The position numbers and the translations under genes are program-made. Below, piece after piece: positions 1-8,844 of a DNA stretch of 64,000 nucleotides (position 1 is the stretch's first letter; each line of letters opens with the position of its first letter). Source of the DNA: Pseudoalteromonas sp. P1-25 (GTDB taxonomy: Bacteria; Pseudomonadota; Gammaproteobacteria; Enterobacterales; Alteromonadaceae). The notes under the pieces were generated by a model. That model was not told the DNA's origin and did no database searches. It saw only the letters and a list, made by a program, of their open reading frames with translations. The stretch spans positions 124,001-188,000 of the forward strand of contig NZ_LKDW01000001.1 of assembly GCF_001401805.1 (NCBI RefSeq), read 5' to 3'.

Positions 1-339
1 TGGGAGGTTTTATGTGAGCTTGGTTTTATTGGCCACCCCGATGCAAAACACCACGCGCAGCTGTTACTTAGCGAAAACTACAGTGAGTTTGAACATGTTG
101 ATCAATTTAAGCGTTCGGGGTTTTCTAACCAAATAAGTTTGATACTAGAGCCAGTAAGTTTAGGGCTGGGGTTTACGGTTTTACCTGCGCACGCCGTTAG
201 CGCATTTAATAAACCTGCGCTTATTAAAACGCATCACTTAGCTAATCCGATAAGCGAAAATATTTATGTGTGTCACCATCGTAATAGGCCAATGGCAAAG
301 CGCATGAATACCGTAATTGAAGCAATAAAAGCAGGTTAG
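1..339 (+). CDS. LysR-type regulator, C-terminal part (5' truncated by window edge)
   Basis: The frame is open from the first base and ends at the TAG at 337-339, so the gene starts outside the window. The visible 112 residues look like the end of a LysR effector-binding domain. The segment around 'EPVSLGLGFTVLPAHAV' is the usual stretch in which the domain returns to a 'G.G...LP' turn, and it is followed by a short C-terminal helix. No DNA-binding domain is visible here. It converges on the siderophore operon, whose last gene ends 40 bases downstream. Its target cannot be judged from this fragment. Confidence 0.7.
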   Translation, partial: WEVLCELGFIGHPDAKHHAQLLLSENYSEFEHVDQFKRSGFSNQISLILEPVSLGLGFTVLPAHAVSAFNKPALIKTHHLANPISENIYVCHHRNRPMAKRMNTVIEAIKAG

Positions 340-378
340 GGCGCGTGTGTAACTGCGCCCGTAAAGCCCCTTTACAGT

Positions 379-1458
379 TTATGCTGCACGTTTAGGTTTT
401 TGCTTAAAACCAAGTAGAGTTAACTTAATTTGCAAATACATTTTGTGTACTGCAAAAGTGAGTAAACTCATAAGCGCCATTAGGCACAACGTTGGCACAA
501 GCGACTGTGTATGATAACCAAACACGCCCATAAACCAGCAAATAAGCACCCACTGAATAACATACAAAGCGGTAACATGTTTGCTCGCATATAAAAGAGC
601 GCGGGTGATAGGGCCATTAAATTTATTAGCAAATACATACTCTATAAGAGCTAAAGCACATAAATTTAAGCCAATTAAATAAATAATACCGCCGCCATTT
701 AAGTGAAAAAAGTTACCAAACTGACCATTAAAATCAATAAATAACCATGCTGAACCAATCACTAATAATGCAGCCCCTAACTTTGCGCACACGCTAAATA
801 AGTACGCAGCATTATGCTGGCTATTTATATATAAACGACCAAGCACGTAACCGGTTAATATAGCGCTTATCCACGGAAACACCGGAAAATAAACTTGGTA
901 GTTATTAGCAAAAAACAAATCGCTAATATAAGGCGAAAGTGTAAACTGCTGCCCCCTTACAAACTGGCTTACAAGTGCAATAGCAATGGCTAAAAAAGCA
1001 ATCCATGCGGTTTTCCAGCGGGCAATATTAAGTGCCCCAAACAGCACTAAGCTAACCCCAGCAAGTTGTAAAATATCACCCGTTAGCACCATAAATTGTA
1101 ATTGCCCAGCACTCAATGGGCTTTGCCAACCATAGGCATTTATAAATGCCTCGGGCATGGTGTTAAATACCTCAATAGGTAGCCAAAACTTTGCTGCATT
1201 CATTAAATACGCAAGTAGTAAAAGTTGTACGCCGCGCTTAATTAATAACAAGGGTGTTTGCCTACGCGAAAGTGCCATAGATAGCCCCATTGCCACCAAA
1301 AACGAGGCGGTACCTTTGCCAAGTATATGAATAACAGCGCCAAATAGGCTTTCACTTTGAAGCGCTGTGCTTGAGTACATCCATAACGTGTGGACTAAAA
1401 TCATAATAAAAACGCTCGCACCTCGGGCAAGGTCAATCGTTTTAAGACGTGTGTTCAT
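379..1458 (-). CDS. Multi-pass membrane acyltransferase-like protein (DUF1624/acyltransferase-3 type)
   Basis: A 359-residue integral membrane protein with about ten hydrophobic segments. The N-terminus reads 'IDLARGASVFIMILVHTLW', the Arg-Gly...His signature seen at the start of membrane acyltransferases of the acyltransferase-3/heparan-glucosaminide N-acetyltransferase-like (DUF1624/DUF418) group. It is the last gene of the siderophore operon and overlaps the FhuF-like gene by 17 bases, with its own AAGGA ribosome-binding site at a suitable distance. The context suggests an acyl transfer or transport step linked to siderophore use, but this is inference; the substrate is unknown. Confidence 0.6.
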   Translation of the reverse strand: MNTRLKTIDLARGASVFIMILVHTLWMYSSTALQSESLFGAVIHILGKGTASFLVAMGLSMALSRRQTPLLLIKRGVQLLLLAYLMNAAKFWLPIEVFNTMPEAFINAYGWQSPLSAGQLQFMVLTGDILQLAGVSLVLFGALNIARWKTAWIAFLAIAIALVSQFVRGQQFTLSPYISDLFFANNYQVYFPVFPWISAILTGYVLGRLYINSQHNAAYLFSVCAKLGAALLVIGSAWLFIDFNGQFGNFFHLNGGGIIYLIGLNLCALALIEYVFANKFNGPITRALLYASKHVTALYVIQWVLICWFMGVFGYHTQSLVPTLCLMALMSLLTFAVHKMYLQIKLTLLGFKQKPKRAA

Positions 1459-2080
1459 TGCTTTTAATATCCTTTTTAGGGCAGGTTTGGCATTTGTTAT
1501 AACCTGCTAAATAATAACGACAGCACGTTAAGCGCTTGGGCGTTAATTTAAATGGGGTGTGTAAATTAAAGTGATTACTGAGCAAGGCATGTAATTGTTT
1601 ATGGCAATGTGTAATTTGCTCAGCGCTTGCTAAATTTAAGCTATGAGCGCGCGCAAATGCACTGTTTAGGGTGTCGAGTAATAAGCGCCCTTGCTCTTTA
1701 TTACTCAGCGCATAATCGGTATTTATCCACTTACCTACACAGTTAATAAACTCAATAAGAACATTATTTTGATCAGTTTTGCTTAATATAGGCGCGCCTG
1801 TGAGGTTAAAACCCCGGCTGTAAGCACCGCTAATATTTAACTGTAAGTGCATGGGGTTATGCGCGTTGTGTTTACACGTATACCAATAACAATAGGCATA
1901 CATAGTTTGCCAACAAAGCTGCAAATATAAATGCCGGCTAATAAATTGCGTAGGCGCATGTGGGTAATGCGCCTTGCAAAAAACCGCTAATTTGCGCACT
2001 AAATCTAAGCTTGGGTAAGCCGCTGCAACCGGCTCATTTGGGCTAAATAAAAAGTGCGCAAGGGTTATGGGCTTAGCCAT
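1442..2080 (-). CDS. FhuF-like siderophore ferric reductase
   Basis: A 212-residue protein whose C-terminus carries the FhuF-type [2Fe-2S] cysteine pattern: a CC pair, ten residues, then C-x2-C ('LTCCRYYLAGYNKCQTCPK'). FhuF proteins reduce ferric hydroxamate siderophores in the cytoplasm and so release iron. The rest of the sequence is divergent, as is normal for this family. The gene overlaps the end of the NIS synthetase gene by 8 bases and the next gene by 17 bases, so all three are probably translationally coupled. A dedicated reductase next to a hydroxamate biosynthesis operon makes functional sense. Confidence 0.8.
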   Translation of the reverse strand: MAKPITLAHFLFSPNEPVAAAYPSLDLVRKLAVFCKAHYPHAPTQFISRHLYLQLCWQTMYAYCYWYTCKHNAHNPMHLQLNISGAYSRGFNLTGAPILSKTDQNNVLIEFINCVGKWINTDYALSNKEQGRLLLDTLNSAFARAHSLNLASAEQITHCHKQLHALLSNHFNLHTPFKLTPKRLTCCRYYLAGYNKCQTCPKKDIKSNEHTS

Positions 2081-4421
2081 ACAGCTTTGCCGATACCGGG
2101 TTATTTAAACTTCCGGCAAACTGTAAGCTGCCTGCGGGGTCGGTTAAATCAACCATTTGTTTATTATTGCCAAGCTGTAAGCGGTTTAAGCAAGAGTGCG
2201 CAAATTCATCACTAAAAAAGTCATACTCTTTAAAGCGCGCATTTAAGGCCGGGTTGGCTTGTTGATACACTTTTACACTTTGCGCAACGCCGTGCCAAAA
2301 ATCGTGCTCGGTTATGCGTTTTTCTCTTACTAAAATAGCGACTAGGTATCTGAAAAAGCAGTCAAATACATCGGTAAATATACTTAGTAATTCAAGCTCT
2401 TTAGGCATAGCAATATGAATGCGCGATACTTCCTCAGGCAAAGACTCAGTGCTGTTAAGTAGCGCCACTTCTTCACCTATGTCTTTCATGTAGGCGCCTA
2501 CAGGTACTGAATTTTTAAGCTTTAAAATGAGGTTTTCGCCGTGGGGCATAAACACCAGTTTATGAGCATAAAAACAATGCACTAACGGGATAAGGTAGGC
2601 ATTAAAGTAGCTTTGTAGCCAAGCGTTTGCATTTAAGCCGCTTTGATCTATTAATGCACCTGCCATACTTTTACCGTGGTTATCTAGGTGCAGCAATGCG
2701 GCCATGGTAGTGAGCTGCTCATTATTTTGTAAATTATGGTTTGGGTTTTCGCGCCATAAACACGCAAACATTTTACGATACGGCGTATCACCGAGTGCGC
2801 TTTGCTCAAAGGTGTGATGCGCATACCCTAACGTGGCGTACTCTCTAAGCGCTGTAAAGTTACACGCGCTCAGTGTTGGGTCGTGGTTTACTTTATTAAA
2901 CACCCAATCATTTATGGCCGGAGTGACCGCCATATAGGCACGCGAAAGCCCGCGCATAAAGCCCATATTTAAAATAGACAGCGCCACTTTTAAATACGGT
3001 TTATGCGGGTGCGAGCAGTTATATAGTGTACGAATAGATTGCTGCGCTTGATATAAATCGTCGCCTTCTCCTAAATACACTAAGCATTTATTGGCAAACT
3101 CGTTGGCAAACACCACACTTAATTTATGTTGGTACTGCCACGGATGAGCCGGCATAAATAGGTAGTCGTCGGGGTTTAGGTTTTGCGCTTTTAGCGCTTT
3201 GTTAAACGAATCACGAGTGGTTAAATCAAGCTCGCCACTAATATGGCTTGGGTAGTCACTAAAGTATTCACTATAAGCAAAATCACATACTGTTTTGTGC
3301 GCCGCTAACCACAGCACTTTAAACGGTTTACCCACTTCTGGCGCATAGCGTAAAAAGTCGCTTTTGCTAAAACCAATTCGGCCATTATTCGCCACAAATG
3401 CAGGGTGCCCTTCGCTCATTGCTGCCTCTATTTGTTGCAGCCCTAATTTCGCAAGTTCGGCTGCGCTAAGCGTGTTGTTTTCGCGTTTATAACAGGCACT
3501 GGCAAGTGTGGCATTAAGCTCTTCAAGGTAGGTGGCTAAACGCTCGCCAGTTAAACCCAGCGCAGGGCCTTGCACACTAAAAAAGTGCAGTACATCAAGC
3601 GCTACTTGCTCATTGTTAAGGTTATAAAAACATAAGCTTGGCTCGTCTATATCTATGTGGTTAAGCGCCATAGCGCGGCCATTAAATAAAAAGTAACCCC
3701 CTTCAATATTAACTTTAAAACCGTGTGGGGTTTGCTCTGCAACCAACAAGCGCTCATGTACAAGCTCGCTAATGGCTTTACTTTGTAAGTGCCTGTTTGC
3801 CCACTGCCAGTGATCAAACTTTACATAGTCAGAATTTATATGCGCTTGGGTTTTTTGATGTAAATCAACATGCGTTTCAAACGCGGCTTTATTACAAAAT
3901 CCAAGGTATGCGTTTTTATCACCAAGAGTTATTTGCTTAGTATGCACAAAGCCTAAACGCTTATTTAAGGTATGAATTTTACTATTGGCAATATCGGGCT
4001 CTACCACTACCCGCGCATTATCGTTATGGGTAAAAATACTGTGCAATACGCACTGCATTATTTCAAAGCTAAAATGGCGTTTGGGCTTTGTATTTGGGGC
4101 AAGTAAAATATGCATGCCCGTATCGTTTGGCATTACCTCATAGGCAGCTGCAAGTAGCTTGTCGTGCTTTGGGCTGTAAAGCTCAACAAGGGCAAGTAGC
4201 TCATTATTTTGCTCAACAACATACGCATGATGATGCGGGTTGTTTATTATATCTTGGTAGGCGTTGCACATTTGCTCGGGTGTGTGTTTATTCATACCCC
4301 AAAAATGCGCATAAGGCAGGGTAAGCCACTGGCAAATGATAGGCATATCGCTTTGCTTTAGTAACCGCATAGTCACATTACCTGTGTGCTGTAACGTGGT
4401 TACAAAAGATGAAAAATACAT
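2073..4421 (-). CDS. bibC: Fused N-acyltransferase / NIS synthetase for a hydroxamate siderophore (BibC-like)
   Basis: A 782-residue two-part protein. Residues about 15-180 form a GNAT-like N-acyltransferase of the IucB/DesC type. Residues about 220-780 form an IucA/IucC-type NIS synthetase with the 'HPWQ' ATP-binding motif at about residue 426, and a C-terminal FhuF-like region typical of DesD. The first part would acylate N-hydroxycadaverine with succinyl- or acetyl-CoA. The second would oligomerise and cyclise the products by ATP-dependent adenylation. DesC and DesD are separate in Streptomyces; the fusion matches BibC of Aliivibrio salmonicida, which makes bisucaberin. A TAGGAG ribosome-binding site precedes the ATG at 4421. 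The exact product (bisucaberin or a larger desferrioxamine) cannot be read from the sequence. Confidence 0.85.
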   Translation of the reverse strand: MYFSSFVTTLQHTGNVTMRLLKQSDMPIICQWLTLPYAHFWGMNKHTPEQMCNAYQDIINNPHHHAYVVEQNNELLALVELYSPKHDKLLAAAYEVMPNDTGMHILLAPNTKPKRHFSFEIMQCVLHSIFTHNDNARVVVEPDIANSKIHTLNKRLGFVHTKQITLGDKNAYLGFCNKAAFETHVDLHQKTQAHINSDYVKFDHWQWANRHLQSKAISELVHERLLVAEQTPHGFKVNIEGGYFLFNGRAMALNHIDIDEPSLCFYNLNNEQVALDVLHFFSVQGPALGLTGERLATYLEELNATLASACYKRENNTLSAAELAKLGLQQIEAAMSEGHPAFVANNGRIGFSKSDFLRYAPEVGKPFKVLWLAAHKTVCDFAYSEYFSDYPSHISGELDLTTRDSFNKALKAQNLNPDDYLFMPAHPWQYQHKLSVVFANEFANKCLVYLGEGDDLYQAQQSIRTLYNCSHPHKPYLKVALSILNMGFMRGLSRAYMAVTPAINDWVFNKVNHDPTLSACNFTALREYATLGYAHHTFEQSALGDTPYRKMFACLWRENPNHNLQNNEQLTTMAALLHLDNHGKSMAGALIDQSGLNANAWLQSYFNAYLIPLVHCFYAHKLVFMPHGENLILKLKNSVPVGAYMKDIGEEVALLNSTESLPEEVSRIHIAMPKELELLSIFTDVFDCFFRYLVAILVREKRITEHDFWHGVAQSVKVYQQANPALNARFKEYDFFSDEFAHSCLNRLQLGNNKQMVDLTDPAGSLQFAGSLNNPVSAKLYG

Positions 4422-4446
4422 AAAAACTCCTAAATCTTTTTAATTA

Positions 4447-5625
4447 TTAAGTGGCTGTGTGTGCGGCTTGGCTAACAAATTTAACGCGCCAGAGCAAAAT
4501 AGCGCCAAGGCTTGCAAAGCCAATGGCAGCAAAGTAAAAAGGCACGGTGGTATTAAAATATTCTACACTCATACCCACCAATAACGACGCTAAAATAACG
4601 CCAATATTTTGCGCAACATGCACTTTGGCAAAATCACTGCCGTAGTGAGCAGGCTCACTTTTAGCAAATAACATAACCTCTAATAAAACCATTACTTGAA
4701 ACAGCGCAATGCCGTATAGAATGCGCGAGCTGACGACTAACCACACCGACTCTTGCGCCTGTAAATAAAGCCCAATAGCGCCAAAAATAAGCGCGCACGA
4801 AAATGTACTGGTGCGGCTAAGCGTAGGAAGAGGTAAATGCTGCCTAAAGTGGTTAAACAAAAGCATTAGTAGCGCTGCAAAAGCAGGAATGGCGTACACA
4901 AGCGCACTTTGAAATGCACTGCTTTGCGCACTCATTCCTTGCCAATGGGTCGTAAAAAATGGCCTAATTAAAAAGGCGCTAAAGTAAACAACCACGCTTA
5001 TAAAACAAAATTGCCATATAAAATAAGGTGTGCGAGTACGTGGTTTTTCGCTTTCAGTCGCTTGCTGATAAATACCTAGCTTTAAGCTCAGCATTAAATA
5101 GGCGCACAGCAGCACTTGTATTACATCGCCCGCCGCACTTAATAACAATGCATAACGCGGTTCGTTTAAACTAAAAAAGTAACCGCCCACTAACGCGCCG
5201 CCAATAGCACCAAAGTGCATAAGTACCGAAAACAACCCAATAATAGAAAGGTGCTTACTTTGCTGCTCTAAACGCAGTGCAAACGGGTAGATAAGCAGGT
5301 AGCTGGCTTTAAGCACCAACATAAACTGGTAATAAAACCAAAATTCCCACACGTTAGTTGCAAAATAACAAAGCAAACCAAAGCATGCGGCAATTACTTG
5401 GGTTACAAGCCAAAGAGCCAGCTCGTGGTATTTTTTGACAACCTTTGCCCACAGCGGTAATGCCAACATAACCGTAATACAACAGTTAGCTACAAACACC
5501 CCAATAAGTGTGGGGTTACTTACAGAAAATTCGCTGGCAAAAAATTGCGGATAAAACGGCAGTAATAAGGTGTCGCACACCACCGAAATAACCGTAAGCA
5601 AAATAAGCGCTAAACGTAAACTCAT
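4447..5625 (-). CDS. MFS transporter, probable siderophore exporter
   Basis: A 392-residue membrane protein with about twelve hydrophobic segments and the layout of a major facilitator superfamily carrier. It lies inside the siderophore operon, overlapping the monooxygenase gene by 4 bases (ATGA) upstream and separated by 25 bases from the NIS synthetase gene downstream. MFS carriers in such operons usually export the finished siderophore; import of the ferric form needs a TonB-dependent receptor, which is not in this window. The export role is inferred from position only. Confidence 0.78.
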   Translation of the reverse strand: MSLRLALILLTVISVVCDTLLLPFYPQFFASEFSVSNPTLIGVFVANCCITVMLALPLWAKVVKKYHELALWLVTQVIAACFGLLCYFATNVWEFWFYYQFMLVLKASYLLIYPFALRLEQQSKHLSIIGLFSVLMHFGAIGGALVGGYFFSLNEPRYALLLSAAGDVIQVLLCAYLMLSLKLGIYQQATESEKPRTRTPYFIWQFCFISVVVYFSAFLIRPFFTTHWQGMSAQSSAFQSALVYAIPAFAALLMLLFNHFRQHLPLPTLSRTSTFSCALIFGAIGLYLQAQESVWLVVSSRILYGIALFQVMVLLEVMLFAKSEPAHYGSDFAKVHVAQNIGVILASLLVGMSVEYFNTTVPFYFAAIGFASLGAILLWRVKFVSQAAHTAT

Positions 5626-6941
5626 GCGGCGTTACTCTTTTGCTGTGAATGGGTTTCTACATCGCTTAAATCAAAACACTGAAATGCAATTTTTTGCTCA
5701 ACCTGATACGGCGCATAACCGAGTATTTCGCGCAAAATTATACTATTTCGATAACACGCCATGCCTAAATCGGGGGTTACAAAACCATGGGTGTGCTGCT
5801 CTGCATTTTGCACAAATATACGCTTTTGGTCGGTATCTATTGCGTATTCACGGCTTACTATATAACGGCCTTGATCGTCTTCTGGTAGCTGCTGCGCAAT
5901 GGGGTTTAAAAAAGCGGGGCGCTTGTATTTAAAGCCCGTGGCACAAATTAAATAATCGGTTTTTATTTTAAAGGCTTCATTTAGCTCTTGATGGTAAAAC
6001 TCAGTCACTAAGCGCCCAGCACTTTTACGTGTATTAGTAAGCTTGCTGTTAGTTTTAAACGTAGTAGAAATTGGCCCATCTAAGCTTTGCGCGTAAAGGG
6101 TGTCAAAAATGTCATTAATTAAATCGCCATTAATGCCTTTAAATAAGTTTTTTTGATTTTGATTAAGCCAATCTCGTTGCTCGGTCTTTAAATTATAAAA
6201 GTAATCTACATACTCAGGTGAAGTCATCTCAAGAGTGAGTTTGGTGTACTCCAGCGGAAAATAACGCGGCGATCGCGCAATCCAATCTAGTTGTAAACCG
6301 TTTGGCACGGCTTGCTGTAATAAGGTGTGATAAATTTCGGCAGCACTTTGCCCAGCACCCACAACCGTAACGCGTTTAGCAGCTTTTAGCTCATCTAGGC
6401 GGTGGCAAAAGTCGCTACTGTGCAGTACGTTATTTGAATTACTTTGCACTGCGCAATCAGGAATGTACGGGGCAGGGCCGGTGCCAAGCACTAAGTGGCG
6501 CGTAACATAGTGCTGCTCCCCATTTGGGGTGTTACAGGTAACGGTATAGCACTCACTTTGCTGGAAAAATTCAACCTTGGTTACACTTTGCTCAAAGCTT
6601 ACGTTACTCAGCTGCGAGCACACCCACTGGCAATAGAGGTTGTATTCTTTACGCAGTAAAAAAAAGCTCTCACGAATATAAAATGGGTATAAGCGGTTAT
6701 TAAGCTTGGCATAATTTAAAAAACTGTACTTGCTGGTAGGGTCTGCAAGAGTCACCAAGTCAGACATAAATGGCGTTTGCAAAGTAACACCTTCTAGCAT
6801 CATGCCGGGGTGCCAATCAAATTGGCTACGCTGCTCTAAAAATAAGCTTTTAACGCCCTCTAGTGGCTCACTTAAACACGCTAACGATAAATTAAACGGG
6901 CCAAGACCAATGGCTATAAAGTCATAAGGTTGGTTGCTCAT
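5622..6941 (-). CDS. Lysine/cadaverine N-hydroxylase (IucD/DesB-like flavin monooxygenase)
   Basis: A 439-residue flavoprotein monooxygenase. The FAD-binding site is at the N-terminus ('IGLGPFNLSLA', residues about 11-21) and the NADPH-binding motif 'GAGQSAAE' is at residues 195-202, both characteristic of the IucD/SidA/PvdA N-hydroxylase family. The 'ATGFKY' motif typical of the family lies in the C-terminal part. Because the preceding gene is a diamine-forming decarboxylase, the most likely substrate is cadaverine, giving N-hydroxycadaverine as in DesB. Its start codon overlaps the stop codon of the decarboxylase gene by one base, which points to coupled translation. Confidence 0.88.
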   Translation of the reverse strand: MSNQPYDFIAIGLGPFNLSLACLSEPLEGVKSLFLEQRSQFDWHPGMMLEGVTLQTPFMSDLVTLADPTSKYSFLNYAKLNNRLYPFYIRESFFLLRKEYNLYCQWVCSQLSNVSFEQSVTKVEFFQQSECYTVTCNTPNGEQHYVTRHLVLGTGPAPYIPDCAVQSNSNNVLHSSDFCHRLDELKAAKRVTVVGAGQSAAEIYHTLLQQAVPNGLQLDWIARSPRYFPLEYTKLTLEMTSPEYVDYFYNLKTEQRDWLNQNQKNLFKGINGDLINDIFDTLYAQSLDGPISTTFKTNSKLTNTRKSAGRLVTEFYHQELNEAFKIKTDYLICATGFKYKRPAFLNPIAQQLPEDDQGRYIVSREYAIDTDQKRIFVQNAEQHTHGFVTPDLGMACYRNSIILREILGYAPYQVEQKIAFQCFDLSDVETHSQQKSNAA

Positions 6942-8479
6942 TATTTTTGCTCCTTATACGTTTGCCACGCAATAGTGCTAATTTGCTCAAGCACAGCGCG
7001 CACATCGCTCAATTGGCACTGGGCATTAAGTAACGTAAATTTAAGATAATGACGGCCGTTAATTTTGGTGCGTGCAATCATTGCGTCGCCGGTGTTTAAA
7101 AATGTTTGGCGCACGTGCAGGTTTAGGGAGTCGAGTAAATCGGGATTTTGTTTTAGCGCCTCTGGTGCAAACCGAAATACCAGTGCGCTAAGCTCTGGGT
7201 AATTTATAACTTCAAAATCAGGGTGGTCGTTAAGTACAATGTGGGTTTGACGAGCAAGGCCAATTACTTTATCAAACGCTCGCCCAAGTGGCGCTTCGCC
7301 CATAGTGCGCAGCGTTAGCCAAAGCTTTAAGGCATCAAAACGGCGTGTGGTTTGTAAGCTTTTATCAACTAAATTTGGCGTGCCATTGCCGGCCTCAGCA
7401 AGCGGGTTAAGATAGTCGGCGTAAAGGGTGATATGGCTAAAGTGGCGTTTGTCACTTAATAAAAAAGCACTGCAGCTAACCGGTTGCATAAACGATTTAT
7501 GGTAATCAATAGTAATTGAATCTACGAGCTCTATACCGTTTAAGGCACTGCGATGGTGCTCACTGACCAATAATCCGCCGCCGTATGCGCCATCTACATG
7601 GCACCAAAGCTGCTCTTTTTTGGCAAGCTTTGCTATGTCTTCAATTGGGTCAATTGAGCCAAAATCGGTGGTACCGGCGGTAACAACTACGGCAATAGGT
7701 AAATCGCCCTTGGCTTTAGAATCGGCAATTGCGTGGTTAAGCGCGTCCATATCCATTTGCATTTTATTGTTTGTGGCCACAGGTACTACCGCGTTATAAC
7801 CTAAGCCCAATAACGCCGCAGCCTTTTGAATACTAAAATGCGCTACCTCTGAGCAGTAAATACGAAAACGCGAGGCGACATCAGGCAAACCTTGTAGTTT
7901 TACTTCATGATTTGGTGCATAACGACTCACAGCTACTTCGCGTGCAACTAACATGGCCATTAAGTTCGATTGCGTACCACCACTGGTAAAAACGCCATCG
8001 GCAGTGCTTGGCAGCTTTGCTTTTTCACAGCTCCAATCAATTAATTTTTGTTCAATAAGAGTCGCGCCAGCGCTTTGATCCCAAGTATCTACTGAGGTAT
8101 TGATTGCGCCAATGATGTGCTCAGCCACAACCGCTGGGTAGGTAACGGGGCAATTTAAATGCGCCATATAACGCGGGTGATGAAAATACACAGCGTGATC
8201 TAAATACACACTTTTAAGCTCGTTTAATACCGCCGGGAAATCAGCGAGAGGTTTAGCTAAATCTACATCGTTAACAGTGGCGGCAAGCGTATTAACCGCC
8301 ACGCCAGAAAACGGCTTTTGCGCTTTAGCCATAGCTTGTTGTACAGCCGAAAGCCCCTGCAAAGACGCTATTTGGTAGTTAATAAACTGATCGAGATTAA
8401 ATTGAGGAGGTAACCCGTTTTGCTCAAATATTGCTTGATTTTCGACAGGACTGAGCTGCGCCGATTGTAATTGTGACAT
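6941..8479 (-). CDS. PLP-dependent decarboxylase, probable lysine decarboxylase for siderophore synthesis (DesA-like)
   Basis: A 512-residue group II pyridoxal-phosphate decarboxylase. The cofactor motif 'HVDGAYGG' lies at residues 294-301 and the Schiff-base lysine is K328 in 'DYHKSF'. Family members decarboxylate glutamate, diaminobutyrate, lysine or aromatic amino acids. Here the neighbouring hydroxylase and BibC-like fusion argue for lysine to cadaverine, as DesA does in desferrioxamine synthesis. It is the first gene of the operon, with a GGAGCG ribosome-binding site before the ATG and a Fur-type promoter upstream. Substrate choice is inferred from the pathway, not from residues. Confidence 0.86.
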   Translation of the reverse strand: MSQLQSAQLSPVENQAIFEQNGLPPQFNLDQFINYQIASLQGLSAVQQAMAKAQKPFSGVAVNTLAATVNDVDLAKPLADFPAVLNELKSVYLDHAVYFHHPRYMAHLNCPVTYPAVVAEHIIGAINTSVDTWDQSAGATLIEQKLIDWSCEKAKLPSTADGVFTSGGTQSNLMAMLVAREVAVSRYAPNHEVKLQGLPDVASRFRIYCSEVAHFSIQKAAALLGLGYNAVVPVATNNKMQMDMDALNHAIADSKAKGDLPIAVVVTAGTTDFGSIDPIEDIAKLAKKEQLWCHVDGAYGGGLLVSEHHRSALNGIELVDSITIDYHKSFMQPVSCSAFLLSDKRHFSHITLYADYLNPLAEAGNGTPNLVDKSLQTTRRFDALKLWLTLRTMGEAPLGRAFDKVIGLARQTHIVLNDHPDFEVINYPELSALVFRFAPEALKQNPDLLDSLNLHVRQTFLNTGDAMIARTKINGRHYLKFTLLNAQCQLSDVRAVLEQISTIAWQTYKEQK

Positions 8480-8515
8480 ATTCGCTCCTTGGTTGTACTT
8501 ATATTGGGGTTGAGG

Positions 8516-8544
8516 ATCTTAATGGTAACAATTTGCATTTACAA
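8516..8544 (-). promoter_or_regulatory. Siderophore operon promoter overlapped by a Fur box
   Basis: On the minus strand a -35-like TTGTAA (8539-8544) and a -10-like TAAGAT (8516-8521) are 17 bases apart, about 40 bases before the first ATG of the operon. The 19-mer AATGGTAACAATTTGCATT at 8521-8539 matches an AATGATAATNATTATCATT Fur consensus at 14 of 18 defined positions and fills the spacer and the edge of the -10. Fur with ferrous iron would block this promoter and starvation would open it. The match was made by eye. Confidence 0.7.
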
Positions 8545-8844
8545 TAATGATTAAGGGTTAGATATCGGTTTATTTTCGCATTTATAAGTGATTGATTGGT
8601 TATAAGGAATTACTTTAAAAACTAACAAAGTATATAAAATGAGCTATAAGAGGGTGCCAAAATGTGTGCTAAATAATGACAGTTTGTAAAATAGTTCGAT
8701 AGTTGAAATATAAGAGTTGAGAAATGGGGGGTAGCTAAAAGCGGACGTATTATAAGTGGGCAGTACCACTATAAGAAGTAAACCCCCTTTACAACTCGGT
8801 TAAACCTTAAGTGCTAAAGAGGGATATAAAAGTAAAAAAGCAGC
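8545..8844. other. Intergenic stretch with no recognised feature
   Basis: AT-rich sequence between the Fur-controlled promoter and the end of the HAD gene. I see no open reading frame with a credible ribosome-binding site, no strong hairpin followed by T residues and no repeat shared with the rest of the window. Confidence 0.5.

Noticed and set aside
339..375. Hairpins after the LysR fragment as strong terminators
   Set aside because: GGGCGC/GCGCCC and GTAAAG/CTTTAC pairs exist, but neither is followed by a T-run on either strand.
4088..4324. Plus-strand frames inside long minus-strand genes (for example here and at 55350-55607 and 61125-61679)
   Set aside because: They are antisense shadows of well-supported genes, with no start signals and no plausible product.
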